Positions 9,251 through 19,300 of a DNA stretch of 64,000 nucleotides are shown here, one piece after another. Origin of the DNA: Faucicola osloensis_B (GTDB taxonomy: Bacteria > Pseudomonadota > Gammaproteobacteria > Pseudomonadales > Moraxellaceae). The DNA is taken from NCBI GenBank assembly GCA_964211495.1, contig CAXORL010000001.1, positions 310,001 through 374,000 on the forward strand, written 5' to 3'. The first letter of the stretch is position 1, and each line of letters starts with the position of its first letter. Position numbers and translations under genes: made by a program. The notes under the pieces were generated by a model. That model did no database searches, had not been told where the DNA came from, and saw nothing but the letters and a program-made list of their open reading frames with translations.

Positions 9251-10303
9251 ATGACCACGCAAAGTCTTCCCTTAGTAATTACCTCGGGCGAACCTGCGGG
9301 TATTGGCATGGATATCATATTGATGCTTGCCGATAAACAGCAATTAAATCTGCCCAATCGCGCTGTCATTGTGTTGGCAGATATCAAAGCGTTGCAACAA
9401 AGGTATAGTGAGCTCAAACAAAAAGGCGCGGTAAAAGACGGATTGATGATTCAACAATTAGCGACGCATGAGTTACATGAGTTAAAAGATTTACCGCAAA
9501 TTGCGCAACCCTCAGCGCATGATACTATTTTGGTGGTGGATGTGCCAACAGCACAACCTGTGGTAGCAGGGCAACTAAATCCTCATAACGCGCCGATGGT
9601 CATCTCACAGTTGCAACTGGCGCATACGCTCGCCATCAGCAAACAAGTCGCTGCCATTGTCACTGCGCCACTGCAAAAATCGGTGATTATGACTGTATTG
9701 CCAGATTTTATGGGACATACCGAATTTTTTATGCAGCAGTCGGGGCTGGATAAAGTGGTGATGATGCTCGCCAATAGCTTGATGAAAGTGGCATTAGTCA
9801 CCACCCATTTGCCCCTACGAGCGGTCGCTGATGCAATTTCCCACGAAGAAGTGGCAAAAACCGTTGATATTGTCATTCATGATTGTCAGCGAAAATTTGG
9901 TCTCACTCACCCAAAAATATTGGTCTGTGGACTCAATCCTCATGCCGGGGAAAGCGGCTATCTAGGCAGAGAGGAAATTGATATCATCAATCCTGTGTTA
10001 CAGCACTATCGCGATCAAGGCATTGATATTAGTTTGGCAATGCCAGCTGATACCTTGTTTACCCAAAAACATATCGCCACTGCCGATGCCATTATCGCTA
10101 TGTATCACGATCAGGGACTGGCACCGCTCAAATCACATGGATTTGGCGAAACGGTGAATATCACTTTAGGGTTGCCTTATATTCGCACCTCAGTCGATCA
10201 TGGCACGGCACTGGATTTGGCAGGCACAGGCAAAGCGAGTGCCGATAGTTTGTATCATGCGATTGGTTATGCCAATAACATGGCGACTGCGATTGGCCTC
10301 TAA
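9251..10303 (+). CDS. pdxA: 4-hydroxythreonine-4-phosphate dehydrogenase
   Basis: PdxA oxidises 4-phosphohydroxy-L-threonine in the DXP-dependent route to pyridoxal phosphate. The 350-aa protein opens with ITSGEPAGIGMDI, the family N-terminal signature. It has GHTEFF, the metal-site histidines (THLPLRAV and MYHDQGLAPLKS), and the C-terminal cofactor segment TSVDHGTALDLAGTGKAS. The frame opens upstream from a TTG at 9233, but the ATG at 9251 is preferred because AGG lies 7 bases before it and the conserved region starts directly after. Homologues acting on other hydroxy-acid phosphates exist, so the exact substrate is by family. Confidence 0.93.
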   Translation: MTTQSLPLVITSGEPAGIGMDIILMLADKQQLNLPNRAVIVLADIKALQQRYSELKQKGAVKDGLMIQQLATHELHELKDLPQIAQPSAHDTILVVDVPTAQPVVAGQLNPHNAPMVISQLQLAHTLAISKQVAAIVTAPLQKSVIMTVLPDFMGHTEFFMQQSGLDKVVMMLANSLMKVALVTTHLPLRAVADAISHEEVAKTVDIVIHDCQRKFGLTHPKILVCGLNPHAGESGYLGREEIDIINPVLQHYRDQGIDISLAMPADTLFTQKHIATADAIIAMYHDQGLAPLKSHGFGETVNITLGLPYIRTSVDHGTALDLAGTGKASADSLYHAIGYANNMATAIGL

Positions 10304-10329
10304 TCATTCTCACCGATAATCACGCTGAC

Positions 10330-10363
10330 AAAAAAAGCCAATCGTCATGAATTGGCTTTTTTA
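10330..10363. terminator. Bidirectional terminator between pdxA and the NlpD-like gene
   Basis: The inverted repeat AAAAGCCAAT...ATTGGCTTTT has an 8-base loop and A/T runs on both sides. It suits the end of both convergent genes. Confidence 0.85.
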
Positions 10364-10390
10364 TTGCGATTATTTTAAATAACTGCTTGA

Positions 10391-11203
10391 TTATTTTAAA
10401 TAACTGGCAGGGTTCACTGGCGTGCCACGATAACGGATTTGGAACTCTACGGCAGGTTGATTCAAATTATTGTCCGTTCCAACGGTACCGATGGTTTGAC
10501 CTGCTTGCACCGTTTGGCGCTCTTGTACAGCAAAATTTCCCAAATGCGCATAGGCACTAATGTAGTCGCTGTTGTGCTGAATCAGTATCAATTTGCCATA
10601 TTCTGGCAAATCACTGCCGACATACAGCACCGTACCTGGCTGGCTGGCGACAACATTTGCGCCGGCTTGTCCGCCAAACCACATACCTAGCGTACCTGTT
10701 TGCTGATTAAATGGTCGCAATAGATTGCCAGTGGTAGGACGTAACCAACCTTGTGACAAGCTGCTGGTTGGCACGATGACTTGGTTTGGCATCGGTAACG
10801 GGGTTGATGAGTTATTGGCTTGTCTAGGCGGGTAATAAGTCGGGTTAGACGGGCGGGATGATTGGTTGACCGTCACCGGGCGAATGGTCGTTGGGCGATA
10901 AGAAGTAGGATTGCTTGCTGAGGTTAAAATCAAGCGTTGCCCAGGATAAATGGTATAGTTGCTATCGAGCCCATTGAGCGCGCCAACCCGACGATAATCT
11001 AGTCCATAAGTGGTGGCAATTTTGCTTAAAGTATCGCCGTTTCTGACAATATAATAGTTGGGGACACCCCGTACATACACAGGGCGCTTATCCACGGTCG
11101 CGATCTTCTGTGAAGCACAAGCGGTCATCAACACCGCCGTACAGGCTATCGCACTGAGTTTTACCAGTTTGGGCGTGCACAGTGTTTTATAAGTGGCAAA
11201 CAT
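10391..11203 (-). CDS. NlpD-like LysM/M23 lipoprotein, murein hydrolase activator
   Basis: This 270-aa lipoprotein has a signal peptide ending in the lipobox LMTAC. One LysM peptidoglycan-binding domain follows (YYIVRNGDTLSKIATTYGL to YPGQRLIL). A Pro/Ser/Thr/Asn-rich linker then leads to a C-terminal M23 (LytM) domain. The M23 zinc ligands are degenerate: the HxxxD site reads NLLRPFNQQ and the later HxH position reads YAHLGNF. This is how non-catalytic NlpD/EnvC activators look; they switch on amidases at the septum. The ATG at 11203 is chosen because AGGA lies 9 bases upstream; two earlier ATGs have poor spacing. Confidence 0.85.
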   Translation of the reverse strand: MFATYKTLCTPKLVKLSAIACTAVLMTACASQKIATVDKRPVYVRGVPNYYIVRNGDTLSKIATTYGLDYRRVGALNGLDSNYTIYPGQRLILTSASNPTSYRPTTIRPVTVNQSSRPSNPTYYPPRQANNSSTPLPMPNQVIVPTSSLSQGWLRPTTGNLLRPFNQQTGTLGMWFGGQAGANVVASQPGTVLYVGSDLPEYGKLILIQHNSDYISAYAHLGNFAVQERQTVQAGQTIGTVGTDNNLNQPAVEFQIRYRGTPVNPASYLK

Positions 11204-11474
11204 AGCAGTCATTCCTAGCAAGTGATACAAAAAAAATTACAACAAGTCAGGGTATAGTAACTAAATTTTAACCACTTACAAAGTAACTGGAGTTAACAAC
11301 AACGTTTCTTTGCCAAACGATAACAAATAGCAACATTTTGGACTCAAATGAAAAAATGGCGCAAAACCCCTTATTTATTCACTACTTGCCATCCATTGCC
11401 TAGTATTCCTAACTATTTGTGCTGACTATTTAACGGGGCGATTAAATAGACTGATTGAACCGGGCAATAGGGTA

Positions 11475-12797
11475 TTATTCATGGGTCATAATGGGCTTGG
11501 CAGGGCTATATTTTTTTAGTTTTAAAAATAGCCAAATGCCCATGACTAGATTTATCACCCCGACAATCGCAAATAGCATCGGCAGGCTCACGTTAACTAG
11601 GGTCAAACAAACAATCGAAAAAATCGCCGAACCCACCATAAATACCGCATTTAAAATATTGTTGGCACCGATAATGCGAGCACGGCTTGTTTCAGGTGAA
11701 TAAGCTTGCATATAGGCGTATAAAGGTACGATATAAATACCGCCTGAGAAACCTAATAAAAACAAATCGACAAACACACGCATAGCACCCTGCGTGGCAA
11801 AAATCATACCGATACTATAGTGGGCATTATTGGAGAGTGGCGGCAAATGCATCGCTGAAAGCGTGAAATACAAGTCAATCGCAAAAATCGTCAATCCAGC
11901 AATCCCAAATGGCAACAGCTTTAAACTCACTTGGTTTTTGGTTAACGTTTTGCATAACAGTGAGCCGAGCGCCGTACCGACAGAAAACAGTGTTAATAAA
12001 AATATCACGACGCTTTCATCGCCTAGCAAAATAGACTTGCTAAATTCAGGTACTTGGGTCAAAAACGTGGCACCATAAAACCAAAACCAACTATTACCCA
12101 AAATGGTAAACCACATAATCGGTAAGCGATATAGATTGGCAATGGTTTGCCAACTAGTACGAAAGATATTCCAGTCGATGGTCAAATCAGGCTGCGGCGC
12201 AGCCATGACGGGAATAAACCGAGAAGTCAGGTAGCCCATAATCGCCACAAAAACCGTCACACCAGATATCCAAAACAGCGGACTGTCTAGCTTCATCAAT
12301 ACGCCAGCCAGCATCATCCCTGTCAAAATAGCCAGTGACGTGCCCATTTGGAACAGCCCATTGGCTCCTACCAACTCATCGGTGGTCATGGCTTGGGGTA
12401 GATAAGCATATTTGATAGGACCAAAAAACGTCGAATGGGTACCCATCAAAAATAACGCCACAAATAATAGCGGATAAATCTCAAACACAAACCCAAATGC
12501 GGCAACTACCATGATGACGATTTCAAGGATTTTAATCAGCCTTGTCAGCCAAGATTTTTCATATTTATCAGCGATTTGACCCGCCAAGGCAGAAAACAAA
12601 AAAAACGGCAATACAAACAGCATCGCCGCCAGATTGTTGAGCAAACTAACACGCATCCCCAATTTTGCCGCTGCCATAAAGGTCAGTACTAAAATCAAAC
12701 CTTGCTTAAATACATTGTCATTAAATGCCCCTAAAAACTGGGTGGCAAACATGGCGCTAAACCGTTTGTATTTAAAAAGCGCAAATTGGGTACTCAT
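11475..12797 (-). CDS. MFS transporter, LplT-like
   Basis: This 440-aa protein has about twelve membrane helices and the N-terminal signature FLGAFNDNVFKQGLI. That sequence is typical of the LplT branch of the major facilitator superfamily, which flips lysophospholipids inward for re-acylation. E. coli LplT is followed by the acyltransferase Aas; here no acyltransferase is fused or adjacent, so the substrate is less certain. A loop with AGQIADKYEKSWL matches the MFS motif A region. The ATG at 12797 has AGGA 6 bases upstream; a TTG two codons earlier is less likely. It is divergent from tamA. Confidence 0.75.
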   Translation of the reverse strand: MSTQFALFKYKRFSAMFATQFLGAFNDNVFKQGLILVLTFMAAAKLGMRVSLLNNLAAMLFVLPFFLFSALAGQIADKYEKSWLTRLIKILEIVIMVVAAFGFVFEIYPLLFVALFLMGTHSTFFGPIKYAYLPQAMTTDELVGANGLFQMGTSLAILTGMMLAGVLMKLDSPLFWISGVTVFVAIMGYLTSRFIPVMAAPQPDLTIDWNIFRTSWQTIANLYRLPIMWFTILGNSWFWFYGATFLTQVPEFSKSILLGDESVVIFLLTLFSVGTALGSLLCKTLTKNQVSLKLLPFGIAGLTIFAIDLYFTLSAMHLPPLSNNAHYSIGMIFATQGAMRVFVDLFLLGFSGGIYIVPLYAYMQAYSPETSRARIIGANNILNAVFMVGSAIFSIVCLTLVNVSLPMLFAIVGVINLVMGIWLFLKLKKYSPAKPIMTHE

Positions 12798-12864
12798 GAG
12801 CAATCCTAGAAATGTCTGATGATGACTATCTTAACAAATATTTTACAAAGGGTTGCGAAAATGT

Positions 12865-12892
12865 TTGGTTAGTAAAATGTTTATGCTAAAAT
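12865..12892 (+). promoter_or_regulatory. Putative tamA promoter
   Basis: TTGGTT is followed after 16 bases by TAAAAT, with TGC just before the -10 (extended -10). It lies about 35 bases before the tamA ATG, so the leader would be short. Confidence 0.5.
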
Positions 12893-12926
12893 CGCCTAGT
12901 GCTCTCTCAAGGATTTGATTTTTATC

Positions 12927-15900
12927 ATGAAACCAATAAATTTGCTACCCTATCGTCCGTCAACCGTATTGACCGATAACCCGTTTGGTTTTTTTCATGC
13001 CCCCTCTCTACTATCGTCAAATCCTTGTCAAAGCCCCACCCAGTCTAGCGTATCAAATCATTCGCTGTTTAGCTTGACCCCCATACGTTTGGCGATTGCT
13101 TTGGTTAGTGTCGGTATGGTGCCTGCTTGGGGGGCACAAACGCCAATAATGTCGGCTACTGTTAGTAGTTCAGCTAACAGCTCAGCAACGAATAGCACGC
13201 TAACCACTAGCAGCGCAGCGCAGACCACTGCCAATGACAGCAAGGGCACCACGGCAACGCAAAATATTCCGCCTGCTGCAACTGCGCAAGATAGCATCAC
13301 TACCGATGCCAACACTGCTCAGCCTTATCTGTATCAACTCAATCAGCAGCGCGTTGAAGATAAAATTGGTCAACAACTCGATAATCAGACCTTGGCAGAC
13401 TTTAATAATTTTAACCAACCTGTGGCAACGTTGAAACAAAACCAACCTAGTGTCGGCTACAGTAAAGCATTAGACCAAGCCACGCCGCAGTCGGTTGCCA
13501 ATCAAATCAACAATAGCAAGCCTGCACCCAGGGCAACCGTGAACACTCAGGCGCAAGCACAAATCACTGAGCAGCTAACCACCGAAAAACAGAATTTCGA
13601 CGCGATTAATCAAAAGGTGAGCGAGCAAACCAATTTATCTAATCAAAATATTGCCAATCAGAATCTTAGCAATCAAGGCGTCGCCAATGATGCCAGCAAT
13701 ATCAAATCCACCGACACCATCAATCCCAATGATTACTTGCCCGCCTATCAACAGCAAACAACGGCATTAACCACCCCACAAGCCAACTCAACCGTGACCG
13801 CAGAGCCGCAAGGCATCGTGGCGCGTTTGAAAAACAAACTAATAGGTAGCGGGGAAGGGCTCAACTATATTGATATCAGCTTTGCCAATGCAGATGCCAA
13901 ACTTGAGCCTGCGCGCAATATCAAAGCGGCGTTGGAAAAAGTGACCGTCGAATCGGTGTCGGATTTTAATGCCAGTGTGAACAAATTACGCCAAATTGCC
14001 AAAGATGCGGCAGAGGCGGTGGGTTTTTATGACACTAAAATCGCTTTTAAACATTTAGGTAAAGACAATATCCAAGTCAGCTTAGAGGTGGGCAAGCCTG
14101 TCATCGTGCAAAATCGCATCATTGATATCCGTGGCGAAGGCGGGGAAGGCGATAACGCGCTGCCGGTGTATCCTGTCATTGAAAAAGAAATCCCGCCCAA
14201 AGAAGGGGATGTGTTTAGTCATGGTATCTATAAAGCCGCAAAGGCCACGATTGAAGGCGTCGCGCAGACCAATGGTTACTTCGATGCCAAATGGCTCAAT
14301 AGTTCGGTGGATATTATTTTGCCGGACAATACCGCCGATGTTGACCTAATTTATGATACAAAAACTCGCTATCACTTTGATGATGTAAAAATATATAGCA
14401 TTGATAAGCAAGGCAATTTGACCGATGACCCCGACAAACTGCCTTTAAAGCCAAAGCTGCTCAAAGCCTTAATGACGTACCAAAAAGGCGATGCTTACTA
14501 TCAACCCTTTGTCAGCGAATTTACCAACAACTTGACTGCCACCCGTTATTTTAATGGAGTAGATGTGGATGTCATCATGCCATCGGACGAAGCGGCAAGC
14601 GATATCGCATTTGAACAATCTGGCTCGGCGACGCTCAGCAATGCCAACAGCAGCAATACCACAGCCGACAATACCGCGGACACTTCTGATACAGCCGCCG
14701 GTATTTTACCTACCAATTCAACCGATCAAAGTCTCGCATCTCAAAGTAATTTAACTCAAAGCAACTCAGCTCAAAGTCAGTCATCGGAACTTCAATCCGC
14801 AGGTAGTGTCGATAGCGCGACACAAAAAACCGTCAATCAGGTGCAAGACCCCAATGACATCGCGCCGATTCAATTTGAAGTCGATGACTCGACCGAACAA
14901 CGTCTCAATGCCATCAGCCGAAAAGCCAAAAATTTATTGGCCGCACCCGAAGATATGGAGTTATCACCCGAGGCTGAAAATAAAAGTAAAAATCCGCTGG
15001 TGGTCATAGCCAATGCGGTCAGTAAAACGGCAAAAAAACTCGATAAAGACAAAGACTTACCCATCAAACCACGAGAAGACCAAGTCATACCAAAGCTCAC
15101 GCCTCGACAAGTGTATGAAACAAAGCAAATCCCAACCTATGTGGTGCTCAATGCCACCAAGCCCCATGAGGCACAAGTGGGTTTGGGTTATGAAACTGAC
15201 GTAGGCGTGCGCTTGACCGGTAAATATCAAAACAACTTGGTTAACCGAAGTGGTCTGCAGACTGGGGCATCAGTGGCGTTATCCAAAGTCGATCAAGCGG
15301 TGGAATTTACTGCTAGTTTACCCTACAAGCATCCCCTCAACGATAAACTAACAGGCACAGTCGGCTATCAGCACAAAGAAGTTGATGACCTAGTCAACAC
15401 CTTTGAAGCGGACACGGTCTATGCCAGTATCGCCCGCAATATTTATCATGATAGTGGTTGGAATCGTACATATTCACTGCGCTACCGCGGCGATAAATTG
15501 ACCGTCGATCCTGAAAAATATAGCACCGATAGCTTGCCTTATCCTTTTAACAACTACGCATCGGATTATACCCAACAAGCCTTGTTAGCGGGTTATGCAA
15601 TCAATAAAACAGTAGCAGACAATATGCTGACGCCAACGTGGGGTTATAGCCAACGTTATTCGCTTGAAGTCGGTGCTAAAGGGGCACTGAGTGACACCAA
15701 TATGGCCATTCTACGTGCAGGTGGTACGGGGATGTATACTTTTGGCAAAGATAACAAACAACAAGTGATTGGGCGGCTGGATTTGGGTTATCTATATAGC
15801 GGTGATTTTTATGATGTGCCTTATCGTTCACGCTTTTTTGCAGGTGGTGATTCTAGTATCCGCGGCTACAACACCGATAGCTTAGGACCGACCTATGGCG

Positions 15901-16172
15901 GCGAAAATTTCTTAGTGGGCGGTGATGCGTTAGCGGTAGGCTCGGCAGAGTATAACTATGAGTTTAGACCGAGCTTTCGTGGCGCTGTGTTTACTGATTT
16001 TGGTAATGCGTATGATACAACGGGCGAATATGATAACGCAACAGCGGTAAGTATTGGTACAGGTATCCGCTGGCAATCACCGATAGGCTTGGTACGGCTC
16101 GATGTGGCAAAAGGTCTGACAGGGGATAACAACGATGTCCGTTTACACTTCTTTATCGGCTCACCGCTATAA
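12927..16172 (+). CDS. tamA: Translocation and assembly module subunit TamA, extended form
   Basis: TamA is an Omp85-family outer-membrane beta-barrel that works with TamB in building the outer membrane. The 1081-aa protein is about twice the E. coli length. A hydrophobic signal segment (residues 50-67, ending AWGA) comes only after a 49-residue lead. Residues about 75-310 are a Gln/Asn/Ser/Thr/Ala-rich low-complexity region. POTRA-like domains follow (about 311-730) with a second Ser/Thr/Asn/Gln-rich insertion at about 558-638. The C-terminal barrel is from about 731, with the Omp85 motif FFAGGDSSIRGYN and a closing strand near VRLHFFIGSPL. The ATG has AAGGA 13 bases upstream, a long spacing. 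tamB follows after 149 bases. Confidence 0.9.
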   Translation: MKPINLLPYRPSTVLTDNPFGFFHAPSLLSSNPCQSPTQSSVSNHSLFSLTPIRLAIALVSVGMVPAWGAQTPIMSATVSSSANSSATNSTLTTSSAAQTTANDSKGTTATQNIPPAATAQDSITTDANTAQPYLYQLNQQRVEDKIGQQLDNQTLADFNNFNQPVATLKQNQPSVGYSKALDQATPQSVANQINNSKPAPRATVNTQAQAQITEQLTTEKQNFDAINQKVSEQTNLSNQNIANQNLSNQGVANDASNIKSTDTINPNDYLPAYQQQTTALTTPQANSTVTAEPQGIVARLKNKLIGSGEGLNYIDISFANADAKLEPARNIKAALEKVTVESVSDFNASVNKLRQIAKDAAEAVGFYDTKIAFKHLGKDNIQVSLEVGKPVIVQNRIIDIRGEGGEGDNALPVYPVIEKEIPPKEGDVFSHGIYKAAKATIEGVAQTNGYFDAKWLNSSVDIILPDNTADVDLIYDTKTRYHFDDVKIYSIDKQGNLTDDPDKLPLKPKLLKALMTYQKGDAYYQPFVSEFTNNLTATRYFNGVDVDVIMPSDEAASDIAFEQSGSATLSNANSSNTTADNTADTSDTAAGILPTNSTDQSLASQSNLTQSNSAQSQSSELQSAGSVDSATQKTVNQVQDPNDIAPIQFEVDDSTEQRLNAISRKAKNLLAAPEDMELSPEAENKSKNPLVVIANAVSKTAKKLDKDKDLPIKPREDQVIPKLTPRQVYETKQIPTYVVLNATKPHEAQVGLGYETDVGVRLTGKYQNNLVNRSGLQTGASVALSKVDQAVEFTASLPYKHPLNDKLTGTVGYQHKEVDDLVNTFEADTVYASIARNIYHDSGWNRTYSLRYRGDKLTVDPEKYSTDSLPYPFNNYASDYTQQALLAGYAINKTVADNMLTPTWGYSQRYSLEVGAKGALSDTNMAILRAGGTGMYTFGKDNKQQVIGRLDLGYLYSGDFYDVPYRSRFFAGGDSSIRGYNTDSLGPTYGGENFLVGGDALAVGSAEYNYEFRPSFRGAVFTDFGNAYDTTGEYDNATAVSIGTGIRWQSPIGLVRLDVAKGLTGDNNDVRLHFFIGSPL

Positions 16173-16190
16173 TAGTTTGGCTAAAAATCA

Positions 16191-16215
16191 CTGCATTATT
16201 TTATGCAGGGTTTTT
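16191..16215 (+). terminator. Weak hairpin between tamA and tamB
   Basis: CTGCAT pairs with ATGCAG around TATTTT and is followed by GGTTTTT. The 6-bp stem is weak, so it may reduce, rather than stop, transcription into tamB. Confidence 0.45.
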
Positions 16216-16321
16216 AGTCAAGATTTTTAAGTGAAACTTTGCTAGTATGTAAGGTTTATCCAATATACAGCGCATAGAACCTGTGTTTTTGTAGTTAGCC
16301 AACGATTGATTTGCGATATTA

Positions 16322-19300
16322 ATGAAAGACGATAATAACAACGACTCATTGCCCGAAGATGGCACCAAGCCTGACGATAAATCGTTGGTAGATAACGACC
16401 TAGACACTAAACTAGACGCTACAAATCTAGACCCTAAAAATCCAGACGGTGAAAATTTAGACGCTAACCAAGCGGATACGGCAAGCAGTGATGATTTAGA
16501 CACTGCAAAAAAAGAAGCGGGTTGGCTTCGGCACTGGTATCGGCAGGGTTTTGCCAGCAAAATTGTGATGGTGTTAGTCGTTATTTTGATTGCAATTTTG
16601 TTAGGGGCTTATTATGCCGTCGGCACCCCGTGGGGTACACGGTTACTTATCAATGCCATCGTTCAAGAAACAGGTATTAGCCTAACATACGGCAAAGGCA
16701 ATCTTCGTGATGGTATCTGGATATATGATCTGAAAATCCCTGACAATCCCCCAAAAAATTATGTCGAAGTCACCGTTGATAAAGCTTATGTCAAAATTGG
16801 CTGGCGCGCCCTCATCAACAAAGAAGTACATTTGCGTGAAGCCAACATCAATCGCATGGTCATCACCTACAAAAAACCCCCTTCCAATAAACCCTTTGAT
16901 TACCCACGCATTGCACTGCCTGTTAACTTAACCTTAGATGACGTAAAAGCAAATTTAGTGCGCTATCAGCAAGTGACCCGCGACCCCATCGATTTTAAAC
17001 AAGCGCATATCCAAGATTTTACTTGGTATGATACCCAAATCACGGTTGGCGAAGGCAAATTGGCGTATAACGATTTATTAAGCGTTGATAAAGTCAAAGG
17101 CAAAATTGACCTACAGCATGATTATCCGCTGGATGTGACGGGACTAGTTATTGTCAATTCACTGTCAAAAGTGTATGTCGATGCGCTCGATACCCATGCC
17201 ACAGGCAGTTTGAAATTTTTGACCGCGGATATAAAAAGTAAATACAATAAATCGGATGTTACTGGGCATGTAACGGCGCAGCCGATGGATAAAAACGCGC
17301 CATTTAATGCCAAACTTGAATGGAAAGATGTGTTATTGCCGTATGCCACCAGTCAAAACATCCATCTAAAAAATGGGCTAGCAACCGCGACAGGGGTGAC
17401 CAATAATATTCAGCTGCGTATCAATGCCGATTTGACTGCCAAAGATATCCCCGATGGGCATTATCAAGGTCGCGGCGTGATTGCCAATCAAAAACTCAGT
17501 ATCGAATACCTCACGGCTAAAGTCGCGCAAGGCACATTGACGAGTCAAGGTACGATTGATTGGCATGACCGCACCCGTATTGCCCTGATGAATACGGGTA
17601 ATGGCTTTAAGATTCGTCAGTTGTTGCCAAAAGACATCGCCCCGTATGCGCCCGAGACCTTAACAGGCAAATTAGGCATCGTCTATGATGTGGCAACCGA
17701 TAAATTGCCGATGCAAGTACGGGCAAATTTGCGCCAAGATGACGGTGAAATTATCAATGCCGATATCCGACAAGCCAAAGGCAATCATAAACCTTATACT
17801 ATCGATGCCAATTGGCAAAAGCTGATACGTCACAATTTACCGAGCATTGGCGAGCTTAACAGTCCCAATGGCAAAGCGCACGTGATTTTTCAGCCGGCAG
17901 ACGGCAAGCGACCCAGCAGTGTACAAGCGCAAGTCAATGCCAATATCCTAAAGCTCAATCAAGCCCCAAGCGGTAATTACCAAGTCAATGTCAACAAAAC
18001 AGGTCAGCTGGTTGATATCACTCAATTGGTGTATCAAGGCGTGGCAGGTAATTTGGCAGGCAATGGTAAAATTAAACTTGCCAGCGGCAATCAGCCGTTA
18101 GCTTGGCAAATCAATGCCAAAACCAACCATTTAAATGCCCACAGCATTTTAAATAGCATCCCGCTACAAGACTTGTCGGGCAATGTGGTTGCCAGCGGCA
18201 CCCTGCAACAGATCCGCCAAGCCAATCGAGCGGTGTTGAACCGTCATGATGTCACCATCAACCAAATTGACATGACAGGGGATTTATTGGGCGCCAACAA
18301 TAGCAAAAAACACTTAGCATTAAAAGGCACAGGCAAAGTACGTGCCGATGTACTGGGCAATAAGTTATCTTATATCGCCGCCAAATTTGATGGTAGCCTC
18401 AACGCGCCAAACGTCCCTGCAGGCTCATTTAAATTTGATATTGCAGGCACACCCAAGCAGCTCAAAATTAATCAATTTAGTCATCAAGGTAAAGAAGGCT
18501 ATATCAATGCCAACGGTAGCATTGATATGACCAATGGTGCCGGCTGGCATATCAATGCTGACATGAAAAATTTTGATGCCAGCTATTTTGTGCCAAGTTT
18601 GCCAAGCCAAATCACCGGCACCATCAATACCGATGGCTATTGGCGGGCAGGCGCTCAGTACATTCATATCGCCAATATGAACCTCAAAGGCAGACTAAAA
18701 AACCAACTATTATTGGCGACAGGTCAATTGACCGCAAAACTGAATTTGCCAAAAGACCTAAGCACTCTGCGTCAAGTCATTGAAAATAGCGCCAATGGTC
18801 AAAAATACGGGCAAATCCGCCGTCTTATTGAAAGTCTGCAAGCCAATAATCTACTGGTGCAATGGGGCAGTAATCGCATCACCGCCAATGGCAACCAAAA
18901 CCAACTGGTGACCAGTGTTGATATCAGCACACTCAATCAGCTGATGCCACAGCTAAAAGGTATCGTTAAAGGCGGCATTGTCTTAACCCAAGATAACAAC
19001 CAAGCCCTGCCTAATATCTATGTGGATTTAGTCGGGCGTAACATTTCACTGCCAAACTTTGTGGTGCTCGATGCCAAAGTCACCGGCAAATTGGTCAATC
19101 TTGCCAAATCACCCAGTCAGTTGCAATTGACTGCTACGGGTATCAACATCGCTAATCAACCGCTGCGCTCTTTGCAACTGTATTTTAACGGCACCCAAGA
19201 CAATCACACCTTGGATGTCAAAGCAGATAGCACCAAAGGACAAGTGCAAGCGACGCTCAAAGGTCGTATCGATCTTGCCAAAAAACAGTGGTCGGGTATG

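Noticed and set aside
11348..11425. 25-codon ORF between the NlpD-like and MFS genes
   Set aside because: No ribosome site and no structure suggesting a gene.
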